Below the pieces are notes generated by a model. It made no database searches. It was not told where the DNA came from and saw nothing but the letters and a program-made list of their open reading frames with translations. This document shows, one piece after another, positions 1-6,598 of a stretch of 7,728 nucleotides of DNA. This DNA is from Nitrospinaceae bacterium. Its GTDB lineage: Bacteria; Nitrospinota; Nitrospinia; Nitrospinales; VA-1. Made by a program: the position numbers and the translations under genes. Position 1 is the stretch's first letter; the number at the start of each line of letters is the position of its first letter. The stretch is from the NCBI GenBank assembly GCA_012961055.1, contig DUAA01000007.1, positions 1,082 through 8,809 on the forward strand, in the 5' to 3' direction.

Positions 1-276
1 CAAAGGTTTAAGGGTAGTCCTATTAAACGTATCAAGCGAAGAGGCCTGCTTAGAAATGTTGCTGTTGCTTTGGGTAACTCCAAAAATCCGAAAGCCATAC
101 CTCCTCTACTCAGGGTGTTGAATGATAAAGAGTCCTTGATTCGGGCTCATGCGGTCTGGGCTCTGGGCGAACTTTCAGGGCCTGAGATCATTCCTGTTAT
201 TCGGAAAAAATTAAATAATGAGAACGAAGATATTGTTCTCACAGAGCTGGAAAGGGTGGTGGCCCGATTTGCTTAG
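1..276 (+). CDS. queG: Epoxyqueuosine reductase QueG, C-terminal part (5' end outside window)
   Basis: This is the last 91 codons of a gene that enters from the left edge in frame 1 and stops at TAG 274-276. The opening residues (QRFKGSPIKRIKRRGLLRN) followed by VAVALGNSKNP match the conserved segment near the end of QueG, after its two [4Fe-4S] clusters. The remainder (IPPLLRVLNDKESLIRAHAV, WALGEL) forms the HEAT-like helical repeats typical of the QueG C-terminus. QueG is a cytosolic cobalamin- and iron-sulphur-dependent enzyme that reduces epoxyqueuosine to queuosine in the anticodon loop of certain tRNAs. The catalytic and cluster-binding parts lie outside the window, so only the tail can be judged, and it appears intact. 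A TTG at 70 could serve as an internal start, but the homology clearly continues upstream of it. A different HEAT-repeat protein is possible but less likely given the SPIKR-RRGLLRN block. Confidence 0.85.
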   Translation, partial: QRFKGSPIKRIKRRGLLRNVAVALGNSKNPKAIPPLLRVLNDKESLIRAHAVWALGELSGPEIIPVIRKKLNNENEDIVLTELERVVARFA

Positions 277-397
277 CGGATGCGGGAACATTGTAAAAAA
301 ATAAATAATAAGGTGTTTTGTAATTATCGAATCTCTACGTGGCGGGTGGAAAAACCTGGTAATAAAATAATATTGGCAGATAAATTGCAAAAACCTA

Positions 398-600
398 CCC
401 TGGGGGTGGGTTCACTGGGTCGATCAAGAATCTAGGCTGGGGAGGAGATCCGAGTCCTTTAAATAATTTACAGGGATATGAAAATGGAATTCAGCCCAGA
501 AGGGGATTGGGGCACGTCAGTCAAAACAAACCGTTGATTCGGCATACGTTCCCGTCCTATAATCAATAAATTTTAGTTGCTAGCGACCCACCCCCGTGGG
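398..600. ncRNA. Candidate structured RNA or 200-base inverted-repeat element, unidentified
   Basis: A perfect 10-bp G/C-rich inverted repeat (GGGGGTGGGT 402-411 with ACCCACCCCC 586-595), extended by CCC 398-400 with GGG 598-600, closes the block. Inside are two further helices. The first is 431-440 with 491-500, nine pairs (one G-T) around one mismatch. The second is a long imperfect hairpin 504-557 containing ACGT 514-517/546-549 and AGTCAA 519-524/TTGATT 534-539. The result is a three-way-junction shape. An alternative partner exists for the closing strand (GGGTCG 417-422 with CGACCC 584-589). Size and a long closing stem recall 6S RNA, but I see no family signature and the fold is not a simple rod. 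Transcribed strand is unknown. It could instead be a small MITE-like element whose ends are the inverted repeats, or an extended hemE leader. Confidence 0.35.
534..563 (+). promoter_or_regulatory. Likely sigma-70 promoter for hemE-hemH
   Basis: TTGATT at 534-539 and a perfect TATAAT at 558-563 are separated by 18 bases, close to the sigma-70 consensus. Transcription would start near 570 and give a leader of roughly 170 bases before hemE, containing the hairpin at 609-642 and the inverted repeats at 684-722. The promoter lies within the structured block, so either that block is not an independent RNA or the two uses of the DNA overlap. Confidence 0.5.
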
Positions 601-608
601 AGAAAATT

Positions 609-642
609 AGCAAGAGATTTTTGAGCCAGAAAACTCTTTGCT
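609..642 (+). promoter_or_regulatory. Hairpin in the hemE leader
   Basis: AGCAAGAG (609-616) pairs with CTCTTTGCT (634-642) with one bulged T, and the stem continues inwards with TTTT (618-621) against AAAA (630-633). It is followed by CGCC and an A-run rather than a T-run, so it does not look like an intrinsic terminator on this strand. On the minus strand only a short TTTT follows the hairpin. Its role is unknown; it may stabilise the leader or act with the downstream palindromes. Confidence 0.4.
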
Positions 643-683
643 CGCCAAAAAAATTATTATCCGTCTGGGAAACGAAAACTTAG

Positions 684-722
684 CAGGTGATCACCTGTAC
701 ACAGGACCTAGCGTCACGCTAG
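684..722. promoter_or_regulatory. Cluster of three inverted repeats just upstream of hemE
   Basis: CAGGTGATCACCTG (684-697) is a perfect 14-bp palindrome. It shares its right arm with CCTGT-AC-ACAGG (694-705), and CTAGCG-TCA-CGCTAG follows (708-722). All three lie within 60 bases of the hemE start. Such symmetry suits binding of dimeric repressors or activators, or formation of alternative RNA hairpins near the ribosome binding site. I do not recognise the motif as a known operator (it is not a clear FNR, Fur or CRP box). Confidence 0.45.
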
Positions 723-741
723 CGGCTGTTTGGAAAGGTTT

Positions 742-1764
742 ATGGAAAATTCACGTTTTATAAAAGCCTGCCGGGGTGAACCGGTCGATAAAACTCCCGT
801 TTGGTTCATGCGCCAAGCGGGTCGTTATATGAAGGTTTACCGGGATCTCAAGGAAAAGTACACCTTTCTTGAACTGTGCAAAAACCCGGAATTAGCTTGT
901 GAAGTCACTTTGCAGCCTCTGGATGTGTTGGGGGTGGATGCGGCTATAATTTTTGCGGATATTCTTCTTCCTTTGGAACCGATGGGTACGGGTTTAGAAT
1001 TTTCAGCAGGTGATGGCCCCGTGATTCCGCGCCCTGTAAGAGATAGAAAAGCTATTGAAAACCTTTCGCCAGTGAATGTAGAAGAACAATTGGGATTCGT
1101 TGCCGATGCAATTCGCATGGTGAGAAAAGAGATCAATATTCCTTTGGTAGGTTTTGCAGGAGCTCCATTTACCTTATGCAGTTATATGGTGGAGGGTGGA
1201 AAGTCGCGGGAGTTCAAAACCACTAAGCTGATGATGTATGAGGCCACCGATGCTTGGGAAATGTTAATGGACAAGGTATGTACCATGCTGGTTGATTATT
1301 TAAAGATGCAGGTTTCAGCTGGAGCCCAGGCTCTACAGATATTTGACAGTTGGGTAGGTTGCCTCAGCCCTAGCGATTATGAAAAGTACATTCTTCCTTA
1401 CACTCAACGTGTTTTTGCAGGTCTTAAGGATGTTGGGGTACCTGTTATCAACTTTAGCACGGGTACCTCTACGATGCTGGATCTCGTGCAAAAGGCTGGT
1501 GGAGACGTGCTCAGCTTTGATTGGCGAATCAATATTGATTCTGCCCGGGCTCTGTTGGGCAATGACCTGCCGGTTCAAGGTAACCTGGACCCGGTAACAT
1601 TATTCGCTCCTATACCTACAATTCAAGAACGGGTGCATGATATCCTTAAACGCGCCGGAGGACGAGGACATATTTTCAATTTAGGACATGGCATTTTGCA
1701 ACACACCCCTGTAGAACATGTTCGTGCTGTGGTCGAGATGGTCCATGAATATGAGCATGATTGA
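742..1764 (+). CDS. hemE: Uroporphyrinogen decarboxylase HemE
   Basis: HemE removes the four acetate carboxyl groups of uroporphyrinogen III to give coproporphyrinogen III, a cytosolic, cofactor-free step of haem synthesis. The 340 residues form one full-length family domain (usual length about 340-360). The N-terminal signature TPVWFMRQAGRY (18-29) carries the substrate-binding arginines R24 and R28. D73 in IIFADILLP is the catalytic aspartate, and Y148 in SYMVEGG is the conserved active-site tyrosine. QIFDSWVG, VQGNLDP and FNLGHGI are also present. ATG 742 is preferred over TTG 730, because GGAAAGG at 732-738 is a ribosome binding site for 742 and nothing similar precedes 730. The gene overlaps the start of hemH and is probably transcribed with it from the promoter at 534-563. 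Confidence 0.97.
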   Translation: MENSRFIKACRGEPVDKTPVWFMRQAGRYMKVYRDLKEKYTFLELCKNPELACEVTLQPLDVLGVDAAIIFADILLPLEPMGTGLEFSAGDGPVIPRPVRDRKAIENLSPVNVEEQLGFVADAIRMVRKEINIPLVGFAGAPFTLCSYMVEGGKSREFKTTKLMMYEATDAWEMLMDKVCTMLVDYLKMQVSAGAQALQIFDSWVGCLSPSDYEKYILPYTQRVFAGLKDVGVPVINFSTGTSTMLDLVQKAGGDVLSFDWRINIDSARALLGNDLPVQGNLDPVTLFAPIPTIQERVHDILKRAGGRGHIFNLGHGILQHTPVEHVRAVVEMVHEYEHD

Positions 1765-2689
1765 TTCTGAGCCGATGATTGGTGTTTTTCTTATGGCTCA
1801 CGGTGCACCCGAGTCCGTTGAAAATATTCCTGAATATTTGAGAAACATCCGCGGCGGAAAAGAACCCACTCCAGAGACTATACAAATCATTAGCGATCGC
1901 TATGAGCAAATTGGCGGAAAGTCCCCCCTAAGAGAAATTTCACAGGAACTTTGTGCTCGGCTGGAATCTTTTCTGAACCAACAGGAATCTCAGTTTAAAG
2001 TCTATTGTGGAATGCGAAACTGGGGGCCCTTTATCCTTGATGAAGTGAAAAGAATGAAGGATGACGGTGTGAAAAAAGTGGTGGCGCTTTGCTTGGCCCC
2101 GCAATTCAGCACCTGGAGTACACGTTTGTATTTCAATGTTTTGAAGGAGGCGTTGAAAAACTATGATGCAGAGGATATGGATGTGCAATATATCGGAAGT
2201 TGGGCGGACCATCCGCTTCTCATTGATGCATTTGAGGAAAAATATCGAATGGCTCTTGAAAAAATGGAGCCGAAGGCAGACGAGTCCTTGTATACGATTT
2301 TCACGGCGCATAGTATTCCTTCAGAATCTATAACGCAGGGTGATCCTTATGCTGAAGAGTTTGACAAAACGGTGAATAAACTTGTGGAACGTGTCCAACC
2401 CAAAAATTGGTTCAAGGCTTATCAGAGCCAAGGAATGATACCAATACCCTGGTTGGGACCAACGGTTGAATCAGTTTTAGATAAAATCGCGAAGCAAGGC
2501 TCGAAAACGGTTTTAATTGTCCCTGTTGGTTTTGTTTGTGATCATGTAGAAATTTTATTTGATATCGATATAGAATTCAAGAAGTATGCAAAAAATCTTA
2601 AACTTGATTTATACCGCACTGAATCGTTAAACCTATCCCCTACATTTGTTGAGGCGTTGGCATCGGTGATCTGGGAAAATCTTGTCTAG
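1745..2689 (+). CDS. hemH: Ferrochelatase HemH (protoporphyrin or coproporphyrin type)
   Basis: This enzyme inserts Fe2+ into a porphyrin at the end of haem synthesis. About 315 residues form a single ferrochelatase domain most like the Bacillus HemH type. The metal-site histidine is H189 in TAHSIP, and the acidic partner is E269 in CDHVEILFD. GGKSPLREI, LAPQFSTWSTRLY, QSQGMIPIPWLGP and VPVGFV are further family segments. No membrane segment or C-terminal iron-sulphur cysteines are seen. The start is uncertain: in-frame ATGs occur at 1718, 1745, 1751, 1757 and 1775. I chose 1745 because GAG at 1735-1737 lies seven bases upstream; homology begins at MIGVFLMAHG (1775). Overlap with the end of hemE implies translational coupling. 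The residue aligned with the Bacillus-type axial tyrosine (MAYGTP) is histidine here (H19). Whether the substrate is protoporphyrin or coproporphyrin cannot be settled from this sequence. Confidence 0.95.
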   Translation: MNMSMIDSEPMIGVFLMAHGAPESVENIPEYLRNIRGGKEPTPETIQIISDRYEQIGGKSPLREISQELCARLESFLNQQESQFKVYCGMRNWGPFILDEVKRMKDDGVKKVVALCLAPQFSTWSTRLYFNVLKEALKNYDAEDMDVQYIGSWADHPLLIDAFEEKYRMALEKMEPKADESLYTIFTAHSIPSESITQGDPYAEEFDKTVNKLVERVQPKNWFKAYQSQGMIPIPWLGPTVESVLDKIAKQGSKTVLIVPVGFVCDHVEILFDIDIEFKKYAKNLKLDLYRTESLNLSPTFVEALASVIWENLV

Positions 2690-2785
2690 CTCACTCCACG
2701 CTAGTCCTGCGAATAATCGTTTTATAAAGTAAAGAGAGTCTAGACGGATGGAGAGTTCTTGTCCGGTTATCCCCACGTCTAGCAG
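2690..2785 (+). promoter_or_regulatory. hemH-helicase spacer with hairpin and possible -10 element
   Basis: CTAGACG (2740-2746) pairs perfectly with CGTCTAG (2776-2782), enclosing a 29-base loop that may pair a little further. The second arm ends three bases before the helicase ATG at 2786. TATAAA at 2723-2728 resembles a -10 box, but no matching -35 is seen. No terminator with a T-run follows hemH, so read-through from hemE-hemH is possible. Confidence 0.35.
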
Positions 2786-4945
2786 ATGAAGACATTCCTA
2801 ATGAATTATGAAAAATTAAATCCTCAGCAGTTACAGGCCGTCCAACATGGTGAAGGGCCGCTGATGGTCGTGGCGGGAGCGGGCTCAGGCAAAACGCGCG
2901 TCATCACTTGCCGAATTGTCAACTTGATTGAAGCCAAACAAGTTTCTCCAGAGAGTATCCTTGCCATCACATTTACCAACAAGGCTGCTGGTGAAATGAA
3001 GGAACGGGTTCGGGCTATGTTGGACCTTCGCGGATCTTTCCCCTGGGTCAGTACATTTCACTCGTTTTGCCTGAGATTATTGCGAAAACATATTTCGGAG
3101 TTAGGATTCTCCAATGATTTTGTTGTCTATGATACCCAGGACCAGTTGACCTTGATCAAACAGTGTCTAAAGGTTGAGGAAATTAGTGCCGATACGTTTC
3201 CTCCTAAATCTCTTCTCAACCATATCAGTGGATTCAAAAACGATTATCTCCTGCCTCAGGATGTGGAGCAGGACTCTATGACCTATGGACATAAGTTTAA
3301 GGCGGCCGGTCTTTATCCGGCATACCAGGCAGCACTGAAAAAAAACAATGCTCTGGATTTTGACGATTTATTAGTTTTTGCAGTTCGACTTTTCCACGAA
3401 TGTCCCTCTTTACGAGATTATTATAATGATAAGTTTCGTCACATTCTGGTGGATGAATTTCAAGATACCAACGCAACGCAATACAGGTTGGTACGCTTTT
3501 TATCTGAGTCGCACACCAATATTTGTGTTGTAGGGGATGATGACCAAAGCATTTATCGGTGGAGAGGGGCAAGTATAGAAAATATTTTTAAATTTGAAAC
3601 TGATTTTCCTGGAACTACCGTGATCAAGCTTGAGGAAAATTATCGTTCTACACAAAACATTTTAAATGCAGCGGGAAGTGTGGTGAGGGAGAATAAGAAC
3701 CGGAGAGAAAAAACGTTGTGGACACAGAACGAAAAGGGTTCTCCTGTGATGTGTTACAAGGCTGAAGATGAAACCGATGAGGCGGAATATATTTGCGAAA
3801 AAATTCTTACATTGAACCGCGATGAAGGTTTTACCTTTAATGATATGGCTATCCTATACCGGACCAATGCCCAATCCCGTGTATTGGAGGATGTATTTAG
3901 GAAAAATGGGTTGCCCTACCAGGTGATTGGAGGGCTTCGTTTTTATGAGAGAAAAGAAATTAAAGACGTACTAGCCTACATGCGGGTAGTCTTGAATCCT
4001 AGTGATTCGGTTTCGCTAAAAAGAATTTTAAATGTTCCAGTTCGGGGAATTGGTAAGACCTCGGTAGAAAAAGTTGAAGCATATTGCCGTGAAAAAGGGA
4101 TAACTCTTTTAGAAGGCTTGCGTGATAACGAACAGGTGAGACTGACAGCTCCTGCTGCAGGCAAGAAGATTGTCCAATTTATACAAATTCTTGATTACTT
4201 AAATACTGTTCAAGCGAACCCACTTGATTTACTGAAAGAGGTGATAGATCAAACAGGGTATGGAGCAATGCTGGAGGCGCAGAATTCTCACGAGAGCAGG
4301 GGAAGACTCGAAAACCTAAATGAATTATTTTCGGCTGTGGAAAATGTAGAGGGTTCCCTGCAAGAATTTTTGGATTCGGCTTCTCTCGTTGCAGATCTAG
4401 ATAACTTGGATGATGAGAGGGGTGTTCTTCCTCTTATGACCTTGCATGCTTGCAAGGGATTGGAGTTTTCCTCTGTATTTCTTGTGGGCATGGAAAACAG
4501 ACTTCTCCCTCACGCTAGTTCGATGTCGGACCCCGAAGACTATGAAGAAGAGAGACGGTTGTGCTATGTAGGGTTTACCCGAGCCAGAAAAAATTTATTT
4601 CTCACTCATGCACGGCGCCGAAGAGTCTATGGTGAAACGGTTACAAATTTTCCTTCAGATTTTTTACTTGCTATACCTGATGAAATCATGGTTCGGGAAT
4701 CAAGTGGCTACGGCAATGAAACCGCTCCTCGGTATAATCAAAACCCAGAGCAAGCCATTCCTATTCAGGAAGAAGGTGAAGGTCTCTATTCTATAGGAAC
4801 TAAGGTTCTGCATGCGAAGTTTGGCACGGGCATTGTATTGAAACTTTCGGGAAGCGCAGATGATTTAAAGCTGGAAGTTTTTTTCAAAGCCCCACACGGC
4901 AAAAAGAAGCTTTTGGCGAGCCACGCAAAACTGATTATCCTTTAA
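2786..4945 (+). CDS. pcrA: ATP-dependent 3'-5' DNA helicase, PcrA/UvrD family (SF1A)
   Basis: This helicase unwinds DNA in nucleotide excision and mismatch repair, rolling-circle replication and removal of RecA or stalled RNA polymerase. The 719 residues are full length for the family (UvrD 720). Motifs appear in order: Q motif LNPQQLQAV (11-19), Walker A AGAGSGKTR (30-38), Ia ITFTNKAAGEM, II ILVDEFQDTN (D223, E224), III GDDDQSIYRWRG (250-261), IV LEENYRSTQNIL, V TLHACKGLEF, and VI YVGFTRAR (594-601). Residues 666-719 (GLYSIGTKVLHAKFGTG onward) look like the Tudor-like C-terminal domain that in PcrA/UvrD contacts RNA polymerase. No strong ribosome binding site precedes ATG 2786; ATG 2801 (MNYEKLNPQQ) is an equally reasonable start. 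The A2 and B2 regions (e.g. YQVIGGLRFYERKEIKD) resemble PcrA more than Rep. It converges with hflX, 22 bases between stops. Confidence 0.96.
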   Translation: MKTFLMNYEKLNPQQLQAVQHGEGPLMVVAGAGSGKTRVITCRIVNLIEAKQVSPESILAITFTNKAAGEMKERVRAMLDLRGSFPWVSTFHSFCLRLLRKHISELGFSNDFVVYDTQDQLTLIKQCLKVEEISADTFPPKSLLNHISGFKNDYLLPQDVEQDSMTYGHKFKAAGLYPAYQAALKKNNALDFDDLLVFAVRLFHECPSLRDYYNDKFRHILVDEFQDTNATQYRLVRFLSESHTNICVVGDDDQSIYRWRGASIENIFKFETDFPGTTVIKLEENYRSTQNILNAAGSVVRENKNRREKTLWTQNEKGSPVMCYKAEDETDEAEYICEKILTLNRDEGFTFNDMAILYRTNAQSRVLEDVFRKNGLPYQVIGGLRFYERKEIKDVLAYMRVVLNPSDSVSLKRILNVPVRGIGKTSVEKVEAYCREKGITLLEGLRDNEQVRLTAPAAGKKIVQFIQILDYLNTVQANPLDLLKEVIDQTGYGAMLEAQNSHESRGRLENLNELFSAVENVEGSLQEFLDSASLVADLDNLDDERGVLPLMTLHACKGLEFSSVFLVGMENRLLPHASSMSDPEDYEEERRLCYVGFTRARKNLFLTHARRRRVYGETVTNFPSDFLLAIPDEIMVRESSGYGNETAPRYNQNPEQAIPIQEEGEGLYSIGTKVLHAKFGTGIVLKLSGSADDLKLEVFFKAPHGKKKLLASHAKLIIL

Positions 4946-4967
4946 GGTTATAGTATGCGGAAGTATA

Positions 4968-6263
4968 TCATTGAATGAAATCTAGGTTTTGTTTCAAAAG
5001 GGACTGCAATTTAGACTTTGCCTCTGAAGAAAGCCTTAGACTTAATATAACTCCATCGGATTTATAATCTGCCTTCAAAACCAGGGCAAATTTTCGTATT
5101 TCCTGAATGAGGTTGGCTTGGGAATGTTTGAGACTTAGGCGATAAGGCGCCAATTTTTTCTCGTAGTGGTAAATAATTTTTTTACGAAGAGATTCCATGC
5201 CCTGCCCTGAATGGCAAGAAATGCCTATCGAAGAAGGATAATCTTGTAGCGCTTGATCAAGAATATCAATTTTTGGTAACACATCGACTTTGTTAAATAC
5301 GGTGAGAATCTCGAGTTCGTTTACTCCCATTTCCCTAAGAAGATTATCGGTGGTTTGCATTTGCTCTGCGTATTTGTCATGACTAATATCCACCACATGA
5401 ATCAGCAAGTCCGCATTGCGGACTTCATCCAAAGTACTTTTAAATGATGCGACCAAGTCATGCGGTAATTTGTTAATCAGTCCGACAGTGTCAGAAAGCA
5501 GAACAGGATAAGGAAAATTTTTCTTTATCTTACGTACCGTTGAATCCAGCGTTGCAAACAACTTGTTCTCAATGAGCGTATCAGCACCTGTCAGGCAATT
5601 CATCAATGTTGATTTTCCTGTGTTGGTGTAACCGACCAATGCCACTTTATAAGTTCCTGTTCTACTTTTTCTCTGAGTCTTTTTTTCCTTATCAATTTGA
5701 ACGAGCTTTTTTTCCAGCTTGTGAATTTGATGGCGGATCATTCTGCGATCTAACTGAATCTGGGTTTCCCCTACGTCTTTCATGCCAATTCCACCGCGTT
5801 GCCGGGAAAGATGTCCCCACATTCGGGTAAGACGGGGAAGTTCATACTTTAGCCTTGCCAACTCGACCTGAGTTTTTGCCTCCCGGGTTTGCGCGTGATT
5901 GCTGAATATTTCCAAAATGACCCAGGGCCGATCCATTACTTTGCATTTAAAAATATTTTCTAGCTCCCTGTTTTGACGAGGTGAAAGTTCTTCATCAAAA
6001 ATTACGGCTTCGGGTTTGTGGTGGTTAACGGCTTGTTTGATTTCTTCCACTTTACCGCTACCTAAAAAGGTTTTTGGGTTTATTACCGTTAGTCGCTGGG
6101 TCAATGTTGCAACAGGCTCATATTGAGCCGTGGTGGCAAGCCCGTCCAGTTCTACCAAAGAAATTTTGGAAGAGGGAATGACGCCAGGCATACTAACTCC
6201 CACCAATATAGCTTTCGGCTTTGAAGATCTGGTGTTTATGTGATTATGAGCTTTGATTTTCAT
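4968..6263 (-). CDS. hflX: Ribosome-splitting GTPase HflX
   Basis: HflX binds the 50S subunit or 70S ribosomes and splits stalled or hibernating ribosomes after stress. The 431 residues show the N-terminal HflX domain (FLGSGKVEEI at about 66-75, then FDEELSPRQNRELE), the family signature TREAKTQVELARLKY with LPRLT and HLSRQRGGIG, a charged helical linker, and the GTPase domain. That domain has G1 GYTNTGKST (211-219), G2 region FATLDST (236-242), G3 DTVGLI (from 258), G4 NKVD (324-327) and G5-like SCHSG (349-353), followed by a C-terminal domain to the stop at 4968. The family glycine-rich segment GPGETQ reads DVGETQ here, a small deviation. ATG 6263 is preferred over TTG 6269; neither has a clear ribosome binding site. 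A TATAAT lies 12 bases upstream, so the transcript may be nearly leaderless. The position next to hfq seen in proteobacteria is not found here. Confidence 0.97.
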   Translation of the reverse strand: MKIKAHNHINTRSSKPKAILVGVSMPGVIPSSKISLVELDGLATTAQYEPVATLTQRLTVINPKTFLGSGKVEEIKQAVNHHKPEAVIFDEELSPRQNRELENIFKCKVMDRPWVILEIFSNHAQTREAKTQVELARLKYELPRLTRMWGHLSRQRGGIGMKDVGETQIQLDRRMIRHQIHKLEKKLVQIDKEKKTQRKSRTGTYKVALVGYTNTGKSTLMNCLTGADTLIENKLFATLDSTVRKIKKNFPYPVLLSDTVGLINKLPHDLVASFKSTLDEVRNADLLIHVVDISHDKYAEQMQTTDNLLREMGVNELEILTVFNKVDVLPKIDILDQALQDYPSSIGISCHSGQGMESLRKKIIYHYEKKLAPYRLSLKHSQANLIQEIRKFALVLKADYKSDGVILSLRLSSEAKSKLQSLLKQNLDFIQ

Positions 6264-6274
6264 AAGCAAACTGA

Positions 6275-6280
6275 ATTATA
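6275..6280 (-). promoter_or_regulatory. Possible -10 box for hflX
   Basis: On the minus strand a perfect TATAAT occupies 6280-6275, 11 bases from the hflX ATG. Transcription would begin around 6268, leaving about five untranslated bases, which would fit the missing ribosome binding site. No convincing -35 hexamer is seen at 16-18 bases upstream, so this call is weak. Confidence 0.3.
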
Positions 6281-6292
6281 ACGTATATTGGA

Positions 6293-6598
6293 ATGACAGG
6301 GATGGATTTTGCAAATAAGAAAATATTTTCAGGAGAAAAGTTTTTTTATTCTTTTTTTGATTTAGACTTTAACTTAATGTGTTTGGTGCTCACATCATCT
6401 AATCTTTCAGCCATGATAAGAGTGAGGTTGTACCTTAAACGTCTTTTTCGACTTCAGAGGCAACTGGCACGCCATAAGTTTCTCATTATTGATGAACTTG
6501 GATTCGTTCCACTGTCAAGGACCGAAGAAGAATTTCCTGGTCTTGTAGAGAATCTTTCAGGATGCATTTATAAAAAACTTTTGGGTTTAAAAATTTGA
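6293..6598 (+). pseudogene. Decayed fragment of an IS21-family istB helper ATPase gene
   Basis: A 101-codon open frame contains a stretch (about 6440-6515) reading LQRQLARHKFLIIDELGFVP, then LS. This matches the Walker B region of IstB/DnaC-like ATPases of IS21 elements (family pattern: LxrLakydLLIiDElGy-P). Preceding residues LTSSNLSAMI are compatible with the segment just upstream in IstB. The Walker A motif (GPPGTGKTH type) is absent; its expected place is occupied by low-complexity, A+T-rich sequence. After LSRTEEE the similarity fades and the frame ends early at TGA 6596-6598, against about 250 residues for a working IstB. No istA transposase, terminal repeats or target duplication were found, so this is an old relic and probably non-functional. 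Start and end given are those of the open frame, not of the original gene. Confidence 0.55.

Larger units (their letters stand above)
277..741. other. 465-base non-coding spacer between queG and hemE
   Basis: No convincing protein-coding frame was found on either strand. The first 110 bases are A+T rich, with no hairpin-plus-T-run terminator visible after queG. The rest holds the structured block 398-600, a promoter at 534-563, a leader hairpin at 609-642 and palindromes at 684-722, each described separately. A spacer this long is unusual beside the tight hemE-hemH junction and suggests regulatory or RNA content. Confidence 0.6.

Noticed and set aside
70..276. Separate small HEAT-repeat gene starting at TTG 70
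   Set aside because: The frame is open to the left edge and the upstream residues match conserved QueG sequence, so this is the tail of a longer gene.
478..537. 19-codon ORF starting at ATG 478 (or 484) with AGGG upstream
   Set aside because: It lies inside the paired block and spans both helices; composition and length look like chance.
398..600. Known riboswitch or RNA classes (cobalamin, TPP, FMN, SAM, RNase P, SRP, tmRNA)
   Set aside because: None of the conserved sequence cores of these classes could be found on either strand; 6S is kept only as a size and shape resemblance.
730..741. TTG 730 as the start of hemE
   Set aside because: No ribosome binding site precedes it, while GGAAAGG suits ATG 742 and family members begin near that point.
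837..1136. 99-codon open frame antisense to hemE, and similar antisense frames within hemH, the helicase gene and hflX
   Set aside because: All lie wholly within strongly supported genes and show no recognisable domain or ribosome binding site.
4946..4967. Bidirectional terminator between the helicase gene and hflX
   Set aside because: Only 22 bases separate the stops and no hairpin with flanking A/T runs is present.
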